Assembly: GCF_025465995.1 (NCBI RefSeq)
Contig: NZ_JANLNY010000006.1
Coordinates: 186,001-250,000, forward strand
Direction of reading: 5' to 3'
Length of the DNA: 64,000 nt
Source of the DNA: Pseudomonas sp. 5P_3.1_Bac2
Lineage (GTDB): Bacteria; Pseudomonadota; Gammaproteobacteria; Pseudomonadales; Pseudomonadaceae
Shown: positions 39,300 to 48,786 of the stretch, in pieces
How the letters are laid out: each line of letters begins with the position of its first letter
Position numbering within the stretch: position 1 is the stretch's first letter
Notes under the pieces: generated by a model
Told to the model about the DNA's origin: nothing
Seen by the model: only the letters and a program-made list of their open reading frames with translations
The model's database searches: none
Position numbers and translations under genes: made by a program

Positions 39300-39387
39300 A
39301 GTGAGCTCCTTAAAAACTTTTTGAGGTGTTATTCGTTGCTTTGTGACGCGATTTGTCTAGCAAAGTTCCATGATGGCAGGGCGAGAT

Positions 39388-39963
39388 CTAGGTTAGCAGG
39401 CGCTCAGGCGTGTTGAAGTTAGCCAGGCGCGGGTCACCTTCTGCGCACTGTATAACTAATGGATTCAACTGGCGCAACCAGCGCTGTGGGCTGCGCTCAC
39501 CGGCCTGCCAAACGCGTTCCAAACTGCCCAGCTCGGCGCAGGGCAAAAGCGCAAATAACGGCTCCAGAAACTCGCCTTGGGCCACGACAACTGGGCGCGC
39601 GCCTTGTTGCCCGAGGAGTTGCTCAAGCAGCGCTCGATCAACTTGTGGGGCATCGCACGGCAGCACCATTAAATGGCTATGACGGGCGCTGCGCATACCG
39701 GCACGAATGCCGGCAAATGGACCGGGGAAGTCTTGCTCGTCATCGCTGACTAAACCGTCGGCATAGATTGCGTATTGTTCGGCGTTACGATTGCAGGAAA
39801 TCAGCAGGTCGTCGGTTAGTGGTCGCACCAGCTCACTGAGCCAACTGATCAAGGGTTTACCGCGCCAGCTCAGCAAGCCTTTATCGGCGCCGCCCATACG
39901 TTGGCCACGGCCACCTGCCAGTAGTAATACTGAGCAGACGGGCAGTGGGCTTGAATCATCCAT
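39388..39963 (-). CDS. mobA: Molybdenum cofactor guanylyltransferase
   Basis: A 191-residue nucleotidyltransferase that joins GMP to molybdopterin for the MGD cofactor. The signature LLLAGGRGQRMGGADKGLL is near residue 14, followed by FPGPFAGIRAGM and MVLPCDAPQV, where the aspartate is in the metal site. The length is normal. It is divergent from moaB across 67 bases, so the two molybdenum units likely share a control region. Confidence 0.95.
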   Translation of the reverse strand: MDDSSPLPVCSVLLLAGGRGQRMGGADKGLLSWRGKPLISWLSELVRPLTDDLLISCNRNAEQYAIYADGLVSDDEQDFPGPFAGIRAGMRSARHSHLMVLPCDAPQVDRALLEQLLGQQGARPVVVAQGEFLEPLFALLPCAELGSLERVWQAGERSPQRWLRQLNPLVIQCAEGDPRLANFNTPERLLT

Positions 39964-40030
39964 GCGAGAGCCTCCGGCTTAGGGCCTGTGATATAACGCC
40001 TGCATTATTGCCGATAACGGGAGGCCTGCC

Positions 40031-40570
40031 ATGGGCCATAAAGCGGATGCACCTTTTGTTGCTTTAAATATCGCCGTACTGACGGTCAGTGACACGCGTA
40101 CCCTCGACACTGACACCTCAGGTCAGCTGTTGGTTGATCGCCTTACAGAAGCTGGCCATACCCTGGCCGCACGGGTATTGCTCAAGGACGATCTGTACAA
40201 AATTCGTGCTCAAGTCGCCACCTGGATTGCCGAAGAGCAGGTGCAAGTGGTGCTGGTCACCGGCGGCACCGGCTTTACCGGACGCGATAGCACACCCGAA
40301 GCCGTGAACTGCTTATTGGATAAAAAAGTCGATGGTTTTGGCGAGCTATTCCGCCAGATTTCCCTCGATGATATTGGCACCTCGACCATTCAATCCCGTG
40401 CGTTGGCAGGCCTGTCCAACGGTACCCTAGTGTGCTGCTTGCCGGGCTCGACCAATGCCTGTCGCACGGCCTGGCAGGGCATCTTGGCGCAACAACTGGA
40501 TAACCGTTTCCGTCCGTGCAATTTCGTGCCCCATCTCAAACCCGTGGTCGCTTGTGAGAGCCGTGGATGA
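40031..40570 (+). CDS. moaB: Molybdenum cofactor biosynthesis protein B
   Basis: A 179-residue MogA/MoaB-type protein that takes part in adenylating molybdopterin before metal insertion. It shows [18 protein letters not shown] near residue 18 and [18 protein letters not shown] near 76, the substrate-binding GGTG turn, and [22 protein letters not shown] near 132. GGAGG precedes the ATG. Its stop overlaps the moeA start by four bases (ATGA), indicating coupled translation. Confidence 0.95.
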   Translation: MGHKADAPFVALNIAVLTVSDTRTLDTDTSGQLLVDRLTEAGHTLAARVLLKDDLYKIRAQVATWIAEEQVQVVLVTGGTGFTGRDSTPEAVNCLLDKKVDGFGELFRQISLDDIGTSTIQSRALAGLSNGTLVCCLPGSTNACRTAWQGILAQQLDNRFRPCNFVPHLKPVVACESRG

Positions 40571-41781
40571 GTAGCGCCACACAGTCCTCACTGTTGTCGT
40601 TGGAACAAGCCCTCGCACTGTTGCTGGCTCAGGCCGAAGCCGCACCTATTCTGGAGCAAGAGTGGGTGGCCTTAGCGGCGGCGGACACTCGCGTATTGGC
40701 CGAGCCATTGCTGGCGCCGCGTGACATGCCGCCTTGGGCTAACAGCGCGATGGATGGCTATGCCTTGCGTTACGCGGATTGGCGTGGTGCAGCGCTTGCC
40801 GTCAGTCAGCGCATCCAAGCCGGCAGTGCGCCGCAGCCGCTGCAGCCCGGCACTTGTGCGCGGATCTTTACCGGCGCGCCCATGCCCGCTGGCGCCGACA
40901 CGGTGGTGATGCAGGAAAACGCTGAACTCGACCCGGCGGGGCAGGTGCTCTTTAGCGGCGATCTGAAGCCGGGGCAAAACGTGCGCCCGCAAGGTCAGGA
41001 ATGTACTCAGGGCGAGGTGGTGCTGCCCGCAGGCAGCCGCTTGGGGCCGATTGAACTGGGCCTGGCGGCGTCACTCGGTTACGCCGCGGTGCCGGTTAAA
41101 CGCCAGCCGCGGGTGGCGGTACTCTCCACCGGCGATGAGTTAGTCGAGCCGGGGCAGCCCTTAGGTCCGGGGCAAATTTACAACAGCAACCGTCAGGTGC
41201 TGATTAGCTGGTTGGAGCGATTAGGCTGCGCCGTAGTCGATGGCGGTATTCTGCCTGATGACTTATCGCTCACCCGGGCGGCGCTGCACGATCTGGCTGA
41301 GGTGGATTTGATTTTGTCCACCGGCGGGGTGTCAGTGGGCGAGGCCGATTACCTTGGCCAGGTGCTGCGCGAGGATGGCGAGCTGACGTTGTGGAAACTG
41401 GCGATCAAGCCCGGTAAGCCGCTGACCTGCGGGCAATATCGCGGCGTCCCGGTGATGGGCCTGCCGGGCAATCCGGCCTCGACCTTGGTCACCTTTGGCC
41501 TATTGGCACGACCTTATTTGCTCCGTCGTTTAGGGGTGCAGCGCGTCGCGCCGTTGGCCATGCAACTGCCCGCCGGTTTTAGCTGGAGCAAGCCGGGGCA
41601 GCGCCGCGAATACCTGCGCGCACGGATAGAACACGGCCGCGTGGTGCCCTACGCCAATCAGAGTTCAGGAGTGCTGCGCAGCGCCGCTTGGGCGGAAGGT
41701 TTGGCCGAAGTGATGGAGCACAGCACCTTGGCTGAAGGCGATAGCCTGCGCTTTATTCCCTTGAGCGAGCTGCTTGGCTAA
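40567..41781 (+). CDS. moeA: Molybdopterin molybdenumtransferase
   Basis: A 404-residue MoeA that inserts molybdate into adenylated molybdopterin. Motifs: DMPPWANSAMDGYALR near residue 52, RIFTGAPMPAGADTVVMQE near 98, VAVLSTGDELVEPG near 185, STGGVSVGEADYL near 255 and GLPGNPASTLVTF near 297. The C-terminal MoeA domain IV is present. It is translated directly after moaB. It ends with a four-base tail-to-tail overlap with the AraC-type gene. Confidence 0.96.
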   Translation: MSSATQSSLLSLEQALALLLAQAEAAPILEQEWVALAAADTRVLAEPLLAPRDMPPWANSAMDGYALRYADWRGAALAVSQRIQAGSAPQPLQPGTCARIFTGAPMPAGADTVVMQENAELDPAGQVLFSGDLKPGQNVRPQGQECTQGEVVLPAGSRLGPIELGLAASLGYAAVPVKRQPRVAVLSTGDELVEPGQPLGPGQIYNSNRQVLISWLERLGCAVVDGGILPDDLSLTRAALHDLAEVDLILSTGGVSVGEADYLGQVLREDGELTLWKLAIKPGKPLTCGQYRGVPVMGLPGNPASTLVTFGLLARPYLLRRLGVQRVAPLAMQLPAGFSWSKPGQRREYLRARIEHGRVVPYANQSSGVLRSAAWAEGLAEVMEHSTLAEGDSLRFIPLSELLG

Positions 41782-42800
41782 GGCTGTGTGCTGTGGTTGC
41801 GAAACTCGCCCGGGGTGAGCCCCGTCCAGCTTTTGAAGCTGCGATGAAACGAGCGGGTTTCGCTAAAGCCCAAGACGCTGGCGATGGCTTGAATGGGCAA
41901 GTCGCTGCGTAGCAAATAATCCTCGGCCAGCTCTTGGCGCAGCTCATCAAGAATCTGCTGGTAGCTGGTGCCGGCCAACTGCAAATGACGTTGCAGGGTG
42001 CGCACCGTCATGGCGAACTTTTCCGCCACCCGCTCTTTGCGCGGTAAGCCCTCTTTGAGGAGCAAACGCAGGCTGTTTTTGACCCGTACTGGTAAGGGCT
42101 GATCGTTATCCAGACCCGCCAGCAAAGCCAAGGCATGCTCTTCAAATTGGCGCAATAGTTTGGGGTCGGCTTGGCGCAGGGGCAGCGTGAGCATGGTCGG
42201 TACGGTCAGCAGGGCGTTGCAGTCTTGGCCGAACAGCACCGGGCAATCGAACACCGCCTGGTACTGTTGCTGCGAGGTGTGACTTGGCCGGGCATGACTG
42301 AACCACACCGCCTGCGGTGACAGCTGCGTATCGGTAATCCAGCGGGCATAGAGCAGCCAAGAGGCGAGCACGCTTTCGACTAAATGCCGGTTGAGTTCGC
42401 CTTCTTGGTGGCCGCAGTTCCAGATCAGTTTCACCTGCTGCGCGCTGGCTTCAATCCGGCTGGTACCCATGTCGCCGACCAACTTTTCAAATGGCACGAT
42501 CCGCGCCATGGCCTCGCCCAGCGTAGCGCAGTTCATGGTGATATAACCCAGTACGCTCCACGAGCCGGGTTGCACGTAGCGGGCACTGTGTAAGCCGAAG
42601 AGCGGATCGCCAGTCTGCTCGATCAACTGCCTGAGTAACTGTGCTACCGCCTCCTCGCTGAGGCGTTGGTTACTCTGGTTGAGGTGTTCTGGGTCGAGAC
42701 CGACGCTGTGCAGCACAGGTTGCGGGTCAACGCCAAGCTGCTGGGCATGGCGGACAAATTTGAGTAAGGCGGCAACCGCGGTAGAGCCAAAATTTTGCAT
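41778..42800 (-). CDS. AraC family transcriptional regulator, arabinose-binding-type N-terminus
   Basis: A 340-residue regulator of the AraC/OruR-type group. Residues about 20-220 form the PF12625-like ligand domain (LLRQLIEQTGDPLFGLHSARYVQPGSWSVLGYITMNC), and the C-terminal HTH_18 region (KERVAEKFAMTVRTLQRHLQLAGTSYQQILDELRQELAEDYLL; IQAIASVLGFSETRSFHRSFKSWTGLTPGEFR) has both helix-turn-helix units. The ligand is unknown. A gene of this kind follows moeA in P. aeruginosa as I recall. The stop overlaps the moeA end. Confidence 0.9.
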   Translation of the reverse strand: MQNFGSTAVAALLKFVRHAQQLGVDPQPVLHSVGLDPEHLNQSNQRLSEEAVAQLLRQLIEQTGDPLFGLHSARYVQPGSWSVLGYITMNCATLGEAMARIVPFEKLVGDMGTSRIEASAQQVKLIWNCGHQEGELNRHLVESVLASWLLYARWITDTQLSPQAVWFSHARPSHTSQQQYQAVFDCPVLFGQDCNALLTVPTMLTLPLRQADPKLLRQFEEHALALLAGLDNDQPLPVRVKNSLRLLLKEGLPRKERVAEKFAMTVRTLQRHLQLAGTSYQQILDELRQELAEDYLLRSDLPIQAIASVLGFSETRSFHRSFKSWTGLTPGEFRNHSTQP

Positions 42801-42904
42801 AGTTATTCTTATGGGCTTTGCCAGTGACGCTGTCGTGGGAGGGCGAGAGCGGCGGTTAGTATAGGCAGCCCAGGTGAGTGACTGACAATACTCGGGCAGA
42901 CAAA

Positions 42905-42942
42905 AACGCCTCGCTGAACCAAGCCCGCGAGGCGTTATTTTT
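42905..42942 (-). terminator. Intrinsic terminator of the pirin gene
   Basis: AACGCCTCGC at 42905-42914 pairs perfectly with GCGAGGCGTT at 42927-42936. A-run CAAAAA on the plus strand gives the T run on the minus strand, just after the pirin stop; TTTTT also follows on the plus strand. Confidence 0.85.
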
Positions 42943-42982
42943 CCAGCATTGCCGCGCCGGTGAGTCCGTGCGCGGCAGACCG

Positions 42983-43681
42983 TCAGGCCAGATCAACCAG
43001 GATGATTTCACTGTCCTGTTGCGCGGTGACGCGGATCACTGACTCATTCTCAACCGCTACACCGTCACGAGCCTGGGCAGCCACGCCGTTGACTTCAATG
43101 GCGCCTGTGGCCGCCACTAAGTAAGCCTTGCGCGTGGAGCCCAGGGCGTACTCGGTGGTTTGTCCAGCTTGCAGGGTCACGGCTGCCAGGCGTGCGTTGC
43201 TGTTGATCTTCAGTGCGTCCTCGTCCTCGGCATAACCGCTGGCCAAGGTGACAAAGTCGCTGTGGCGATCGCTGGTGGGGAAGCGTTTGGTGCCCCACGA
43301 CGGCTTCAGACCCATGCGGTTCGGCTGAATCCAGATTTGGAACAAGCTGGTGGTGGTTTCCTCCATATTGCCTTCGCTGTGATAAATCCCGGTGCCGGCA
43401 CTCATCACCTGCACATCGCCAGCCACGGTGCGACCTTTGTTGCCCAGGCTGTCTTCATGGGTGATTGCCCCTTGGCGGACATAGGTGATGATCTCCATGT
43501 CGCGATGCGGGTGCGCTGGGAAGCCAGTGTTGGGCGCGATCTCATCATCGTTCCAGACCCGCAGGGCGCCCCAGTTCATGCGCTCTGGGTCGTAGTACTC
43601 AGAGAAGGAAAAGTGATGGCGAGCGTTGAGCCAGCCGTGCTGGGCGGCGCCAAGTTTGGCAAAAGGGCGTACTTCAATCAT
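42983..43681 (-). CDS. Pirin family protein (YhhW-like quercetinase)
   Basis: A 232-residue bicupin. The N-terminal cupin has the metal motif HPHRDMEIITYV (His-x-His) and GTGIYHSEGN (His and Glu), as in E. coli YhhW, which has quercetin 2,3-dioxygenase activity. The native substrate is unknown. The ATG at 43681 gives the family start MIEVRPFAKLGAAQHGWLNARHHFSF; 17 in-frame codons upstream are not conserved. The upstream region carries a palindrome that could be an operator. Confidence 0.92.
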   Translation of the reverse strand: MIEVRPFAKLGAAQHGWLNARHHFSFSEYYDPERMNWGALRVWNDDEIAPNTGFPAHPHRDMEIITYVRQGAITHEDSLGNKGRTVAGDVQVMSAGTGIYHSEGNMEETTTSLFQIWIQPNRMGLKPSWGTKRFPTSDRHSDFVTLASGYAEDEDALKINSNARLAAVTLQAGQTTEYALGSTRKAYLVAATGAIEVNGVAAQARDGVAVENESVIRVTAQQDSEIILVDLA

Positions 43682-43789
43682 CTCGATATCCTCAAAGTGA
43701 GTACCGCGTTGTCCGGCCGTACTCGGTGGCAATGGCGAGATGATTGCTTAAATAAAATCGATTTAAAAACGAGAAATTACGAATTTAAT

Positions 43790-43806
43790 AATCGATATAT
43801 TCGATT
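43790..43806. promoter_or_regulatory. Palindrome upstream of pirin (candidate operator)
   Basis: AATCGA-TATAT-TCGATT, perfect six-base arms in a very A/T-rich stretch (43745-43815) between divergent pirin and yegS genes. A half-match AATCGATT lies about 35 bases to the left at 43757-43764. A dimeric regulator site is plausible but the regulator is unknown. Confidence 0.4.
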
Positions 43807-43907
43807 TAATGGCCTGGCTATTGTCAATAGTCAGGCAACTCAAGCCAAGTTGCTGTGGTCTGCAATACTTCTGCTGCGTTTCATAACTGGATCTGGAGGC
43901 ACTGCAT

Positions 43908-44804
43908 ATGGATGAGCGTCGGGCACTATTGATTCTGCACGGTAAACAAGCTCTTAACCCCGAGGTGCGCAGCGCTGTTGAAGCGCGGCGCGAACAAGGT
44001 TGGCAGCTGGATGTGCGGGTGACATGGGAGGGCGGCGACGCCCAGCGTCTGGTTAACGAAGGTCTGGCGGCAGGTTATCCGGTCATCATCGCCGGCGGCG
44101 GCGACGGCACCTTACGCGACGTAGCCGAGGCCATGGCGCTGGCCGAAGCCAAGGCCAGCTTGGCCTTACTGCCCTTGGGCACCGCCAATGATTTTTCCCG
44201 CGCCGCTGGGGTTGCGCTGGAGCCGGCGGCTGCCCTGCAATTGCTTGATCAGCCAGCCCAGGCCATTGATCTGGGCGGCGTGGACGGACAGGTGTTCCTC
44301 AACATGGCCACCGGCGGTTTTGGCAGCAATGTCACGGCCAATACCTCGGAGGATCTTAAGCGTGTGCTCGGTGGCGCCGCCTATTTGCTCACCGGCTTAA
44401 GCCGCTTTGCTGAAGTCAGCTCCTCCTTTGCCCGTTTTACCGGGCCGGATTTCAACTGGGAAGGGGAAGTGCTGGCCTTGGGCATTGGCAATGGTCGCCA
44501 AGCGGGCGGTGGCCACGTGTTGTGTCCGCAGGCGCGGGTAAACGATGGGTTGCTCGATGTGTGCATTGTGCCAGCCGCAGCCGATGCGGTCGGCACCTTG
44601 GGCACGTTGCTCTCCGGCGGCATTAAGGGCTTGCAGAGTGTGGCGGTGACGGCGCGGGTGGCTTGGCTGGAGGTGGAGGCACCGAAGGGGCTGGATTTGA
44701 ACCTCGACGGCGAGCCGGTGGAAACCACAAAAGCGCGCTTTAGCGCGCTACCGCAAGCATTGCGCGTGCATCTGCCGGCAGACTGCCCTTTATTGTTCGA
44801 ATAA
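43908..44804 (+). CDS. yegS: Lipid kinase YegS-like
   Basis: A 298-residue diacylglycerol-kinase-fold protein. The nucleotide-binding GGGDGTLRDVAEAM is near residue 62, PLGTANDFSRAAG near 88, and NMATGGFGSNVT near 131, with the C-terminal beta domain (NDGLLDVCIVPA, LNLDGEPVETT) typical of YegS/DgkB. Soluble, magnesium-dependent; E. coli YegS phosphorylates phosphatidylglycerol in vitro. A GGAGG site lies before the ATG. It is divergent from pirin. Confidence 0.93.
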   Translation: MDERRALLILHGKQALNPEVRSAVEARREQGWQLDVRVTWEGGDAQRLVNEGLAAGYPVIIAGGGDGTLRDVAEAMALAEAKASLALLPLGTANDFSRAAGVALEPAAALQLLDQPAQAIDLGGVDGQVFLNMATGGFGSNVTANTSEDLKRVLGGAAYLLTGLSRFAEVSSSFARFTGPDFNWEGEVLALGIGNGRQAGGGHVLCPQARVNDGLLDVCIVPAAADAVGTLGTLLSGGIKGLQSVAVTARVAWLEVEAPKGLDLNLDGEPVETTKARFSALPQALRVHLPADCPLLFE

Positions 44805-44953
44805 CCTCGACTGTAGATTGTTGGACTGGCGAGCAAGGCGCGCTTATCGCATGATGGCGTCTTGCTATGTTCATGGCTGATGGGTGATCGCACAGTGCCG
44901 TCATCCGCCATTATTTGGACTAGGCTAAGGCAATAAGCCCACAGGAGCACAAG

Positions 44954-45889
44954 ATGGCCGGCATTCTCGACACCGTTAACCAGCGCACCCAACTCGTGGG
45001 TGAGAACCGCCTGGAAATTCTTATGTTCCGTTTAACGGGCCGGCAGCTGTTCGCGATTAACGTGTTCAAAGTGCAGGAAGTCCTGCAAATGCCCAAGTTG
45101 ACCCTGATGCCGCAGCGGCACCGCTTTGTTTGCGGCGTGGTCAACCTGCGTGGGCAAACCCTGCCGGTGATTGACCTGTCCCAAGCCATCGGCATGCGCC
45201 CGATTGTCCCGGATGAGCGCAGCACCATTATCGTCACCGAGTACAACCGTTCGGTGCAGGCCTTCTTGGTCGGCGGCGTGGAGCGCATCCTCAACCTCAA
45301 TTGGGAGTCGATCCTGCCCCCGCCAGGTGGGGCCGGGCGTCAGCATTATTTAACCGCGATCACCAAGGTCGATGATCAGATCGTCGAGGTGATTGACGTC
45401 GAGAAGGTGCTGGCGGAAATCACCCCCATGAGCACCAAGGTGTCCCCGGAGAAGCTGGCGGACCCACTGTTGGAGTTTGCCCGTGGTCGCGAAGTGCTGC
45501 TGGTGGATGACTCCAACGTGGCCATGAGCCAATTGCGCGGCACCATGGCGCAGTTGGATGTGCGTTGCCACAGCGCGACTGACGGCCTGCGTGCTCTTAA
45601 GCAGTTGAAAGCTTGGGCGGATGACGGCATCGATGTGCAGGAAAAACTGCTGATGGTCATCACCGATGCTGAAATGCCGGAAATGGACGGTTACCGTCTG
45701 ACCACCGAAATTCGCAACGACCCACGTTTAAAGGATCTGTACGTGGTGCTGCACACATCATTGTCCGGCAGTTTTAACGAAGCCATGGTGAAGAAGGTCG
45801 GTTGCAATAACTTCCTTTCCAAGTTTCAGCCGGACAAACTCGTCGACGTGATTCATGAGCGTCTGGCTCTGCTGCATCCTGAGCCGTAG
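44954..45889 (+). CDS. CheV-type chemotaxis coupling protein, paralogue 2
   Basis: A 311-residue CheW-receiver protein. The CheW part (about 18-160) shows LEILMFRLTGRQLFAINVFKVQEVLQ and FVCGVVNLRGQTLPVIDLSQAIG; the receiver (about 180-308) shows VLLVDDSNVAMSQL, VITDAEMPEMDGYRL with the phospho-acceptor Asp, LHTSLSGS and LSKFQPDKLVD. It has the same layout as the paralogue at 37389 but is clearly diverged. CAGGAG precedes the ATG. No other chemotaxis genes are near. Confidence 0.93.
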   Translation: MAGILDTVNQRTQLVGENRLEILMFRLTGRQLFAINVFKVQEVLQMPKLTLMPQRHRFVCGVVNLRGQTLPVIDLSQAIGMRPIVPDERSTIIVTEYNRSVQAFLVGGVERILNLNWESILPPPGGAGRQHYLTAITKVDDQIVEVIDVEKVLAEITPMSTKVSPEKLADPLLEFARGREVLLVDDSNVAMSQLRGTMAQLDVRCHSATDGLRALKQLKAWADDGIDVQEKLLMVITDAEMPEMDGYRLTTEIRNDPRLKDLYVVLHTSLSGSFNEAMVKKVGCNNFLSKFQPDKLVDVIHERLALLHPEP

Positions 45890-45996
45890 AGCGCTTGGCG
45901 GTGAGTTTCCCCAGGCGTTAAAGGCTTGGCATGATGGCACTTGTGGCATGACTGGCATGCCCGTATAAGTGTAGTTTTTTGCCGAGACTTGACGCC

Positions 45997-46806
45997 ATGT
46001 TGCACCTCAGCGGCCTCTATCGTTACCCCCTGAAATCTGCCCAAGGCGAAGTGCTCAACAGTGCTTATGTTGATGAGCTTGGCGTACAGGGCGATCGCCG
46101 CTGGATGTTGGTCGATGAAGGCACTGGGCGCTTTCTCAGCCAGCGCTTACTGACGCAAATGACCCAGCTGCAAGCGCTGTGGCAAGGTCACGATTATTTG
46201 CGTCTGAATGCGTCAGGTCATCCTGAGCTGCTGGTGCCACTGCCCGACGGCAACAGCGCGCTGCGTACGGTCACTATATGGGGCGACACCCTGGATGTGC
46301 CGGATGCCGGCGATGCTGCCGCCCAGTGGCTGAGCAACTGGCTGGGCCGACCTTGCCGCTTGGTACATGTGCCTGCCGCGCGGGCACGGCAAGTGGACAC
46401 GAAATACGCGCAGGTCGGCGATAAGGTCGCCTTTGCCGATGGCTTTCCACTGTTATTGATTGGGCAGGCCTCGCTGGATGACTTATCGACGCGCATTGGC
46501 CGGGCGCAGGCGATGCTGCAATTTCGCCCTAACTTGGTGGTGGCAGGTGCTGAGTCTTATGCCGAAGACAGCTGGCGGCGCATCCGTATCGGCAGCGTTG
46601 AGTTTCGCGTGGCCAAGGGCTGTGGCCGCTGCATCGTGACCACCATAAACCCGCAAACCGGTGAGCGCAGCGCCGACCGTGAGCCGCTCAGCACATTGCG
46701 CACCTACCGCCAGGGGGAGGATGGGCAGATTTATTTTGGCCAGAACCTGATTGCGTGCGGGGCGGGGCAGTTGGATCTGTCGATGCCGGTCGAAGTGCTT
46801 GAGTAA
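45997..46806 (+). CDS. MOSC domain protein (YcbX-like)
   Basis: A 269-residue protein with the MOSC N-terminal beta barrel (LSGLYRYPLKSAQGEVL, GVQGDRRWMLVDEGTGRFLSQR) and a MOSC domain. The catalytic cysteine stretch is KGCGRCIVTTINPQTGERS near residue 209. It lacks the C-terminal 2Fe-2S ferredoxin part of E. coli YcbX. Related proteins bind the molybdenum cofactor and reduce N-hydroxylated compounds, which fits with the mob/moa/moe genes about 5 kb upstream. The ATG at 45997 matches the family start. Confidence 0.9.
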   Translation: MLHLSGLYRYPLKSAQGEVLNSAYVDELGVQGDRRWMLVDEGTGRFLSQRLLTQMTQLQALWQGHDYLRLNASGHPELLVPLPDGNSALRTVTIWGDTLDVPDAGDAAAQWLSNWLGRPCRLVHVPAARARQVDTKYAQVGDKVAFADGFPLLLIGQASLDDLSTRIGRAQAMLQFRPNLVVAGAESYAEDSWRRIRIGSVEFRVAKGCGRCIVTTINPQTGERSADREPLSTLRTYRQGEDGQIYFGQNLIACGAGQLDLSMPVEVLE

Positions 46807-46817
46807 GCGGGCGGCAG

Positions 46818-46853
46818 CACTCTGACCCAGCGGCTTAGCCCTGGGTCAGAGTG
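46818..46853. terminator. Long inverted repeat between convergent MOSC and slt genes
   Basis: A perfect 13-base stem (46818-46830 with 46841-46853, CACTCTGACCCAG type) around a ten-base loop. Without a T run it may act as a bidirectional rho-independent-like stop or a 3' stabiliser. Confidence 0.55.
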
Positions 46854-46860
46854 TTAGGCC

Positions 46861-48786
46861 TTACTGATCGAAGTAACGCTCATGCCAGCCCACCAGGGAC
46901 TGCGGCGCGTTGAGCTTATTGGCGTAGATCACCGAGTAAGACAGCACGTTTTGCACGTACTGACGGGTCTCATCGAACGGAATGTTCTCGATCCACACGT
47001 CATAGGCCAGGTGATCGGCGCCACGTAGCCACTGGCGCACGCGCCCGGGGCCGGCGTTATAGGCCGCCGAAGCCAAGACGCGGTTGCCATTGAACTGGCC
47101 GTAAATCTGACTCAGATAAGCCGCACCCAGCTGGATATTCACCTCAGGGCGCAGCACTTGCTGCGGCGAAGCCAGCGGGATGCCGAAACGTTTGGCGGTT
47201 TCTTTGGCGGTGGCTGGCATCAATTGCATCAGGCCCATGGCGCCGACATGACTCTTGGCGTCGGCCATAAAGGCGCTTTCCTGGCGAGTGATGGCGAACA
47301 CCCAGCTGGAGTGCAGGTCGCGGTTGCGCGCCTCACGCACCAGCTCATTGCGGTGGGCCATGGGGAAGCGCACGTCCAAGTCGTCCCAGTACTGTGCTTG
47401 GCTAATGGTGCGGATGGCTGGGAAGTACCAGCCCATCTCGTAGCCTAAGCGCGCTTGGGCGACCATTTCATCGCGACTAAACAAGCGGGTGACGTTGTAC
47501 CACTCGCGGCGGCCTTCGACGATCTGGCCGCGGGCGTGGAACTCCAGGGCGCGGCGGATGGCTGCCGAGTTACGCACCTTATTGATGGTTTGCTGGCTGA
47601 GTTTGAGCGGCGTGTTGTTCAGCTGATAGGGCGACTGCACCTGATCAGCGGCCATAAAGCCATAGAAGTCGCGTTCTTTGGCCAAGGCTTGGAACTGTGC
47701 CTTGGGTTCTTGGCTGTTGGGCTGCGCCAGTTGCAGGCTGCGCGCCTGCCAGTAACGCCAGCGGTTGGTGTTGGCGAGTTCTGCCGGCATCTTGTGCGTC
47801 AGCTGGTTGGCTTCTTGCCAGCGGCCTAAGCGCAGCAGCAGGCGCGCCCGCCATTCACTGACGGTGTTGTCGCGCAGCTCCGGGTCGTACTTGGCCATCA
47901 CGTCCAAGGCGCGTGGATCAAAGCGGCGGGCGAGGGTCAGGCCGATCTCGCGGGCGATCGCCACTTGCTCGTCCTTGGAGAATTTCATGCGCTGGGTGTA
48001 GCCATCCAGCAGCTTCAGTGCCGCTTCTGGATCTTGCCGGGCCAGGCGGCGCAGACCGAGGCCGACCACATCGGCCATGGCTGGGTCGGCGTGGCTAAAG
48101 CGCGCGGTTTGTTTGAGCAGCTCAGGCTTCTGCGCCACATCCAGCAGCAGTTGGCCTTGTACGGCGCGGTTGGGCATTTGCTTGATCAGGTGGCTGACCA
48201 ACCCATAGTTGCGGGCTTCGGCGGCCAACTTGGCCCGTTGCCAGCGCAGTTGCTCGGTGAGCTGCCCCTCGGCCGACCATAGGCCAAACAGGGTGTCGCA
48301 GCTGTCCGGTTGCGATTTGCCCACCAGCCACAGTTTTTGCGCGGTGGCGAAGCCTTCTTTACGCATGCCTTGTTTGAGTTGGTACTGGCCATACAGGCAG
48401 TCCAGCTCAGTGAAGTTCAGCTCAGGCTCATAGTGGTTGGCAAAGGTCTGCCATTCGCCGCGCTCGGCCAGCCAGCGCAACCAACGCAGTTTCATCCAGT
48501 TGATTTGCGGCAGGTCGCCGTGTTCGGTGATGAATTTCTCGATTTCGTCGTTGCCGGCCCATTTCAACCGAGCGGTCAGTTCGTCGTAAGCCAGATAGGG
48601 CTCCAGCGGATAGTCACGCAGGGCACTGGCGTATTGCTCGTAGGGACCTTTGTCGCCTTTGGCCAAGGCCGCTTTGGCTTGGTCGTAATACAGGCGTTGT
48701 TGCGCCAACGTCGCGGCCTGCGCCGTCGTCATGGCAAGGGAGGAAAACACAAAGCAAGCCAACAAGGCAGACAGGGAACCGCGCAT
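46861..48786 (-). CDS. slt: Soluble lytic murein transglycosylase
   Basis: A 641-residue periplasmic enzyme with a signal peptide (about 1-24), a long alpha-helical superhelix (25-450) and a C-terminal SLT catalytic domain. The catalytic glutamate is in FAITRQESAFMADAKSHVGAMGLMQLMPATAKE; the AYNAGPGRVRQWLRG motif follows. It cleaves the MurNAc-GlcNAc bond to form 1,6-anhydro products and associates with cell-wall remodelling. Start and length match Slt70. It is divergent from uup across 294 bases. Confidence 0.95.
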   Translation of the reverse strand: MRGSLSALLACFVFSSLAMTTAQAATLAQQRLYYDQAKAALAKGDKGPYEQYASALRDYPLEPYLAYDELTARLKWAGNDEIEKFITEHGDLPQINWMKLRWLRWLAERGEWQTFANHYEPELNFTELDCLYGQYQLKQGMRKEGFATAQKLWLVGKSQPDSCDTLFGLWSAEGQLTEQLRWQRAKLAAEARNYGLVSHLIKQMPNRAVQGQLLLDVAQKPELLKQTARFSHADPAMADVVGLGLRRLARQDPEAALKLLDGYTQRMKFSKDEQVAIAREIGLTLARRFDPRALDVMAKYDPELRDNTVSEWRARLLLRLGRWQEANQLTHKMPAELANTNRWRYWQARSLQLAQPNSQEPKAQFQALAKERDFYGFMAADQVQSPYQLNNTPLKLSQQTINKVRNSAAIRRALEFHARGQIVEGRREWYNVTRLFSRDEMVAQARLGYEMGWYFPAIRTISQAQYWDDLDVRFPMAHRNELVREARNRDLHSSWVFAITRQESAFMADAKSHVGAMGLMQLMPATAKETAKRFGIPLASPQQVLRPEVNIQLGAAYLSQIYGQFNGNRVLASAAYNAGPGRVRQWLRGADHLAYDVWIENIPFDETRQYVQNVLSYSVIYANKLNAPQSLVGWHERYFDQ

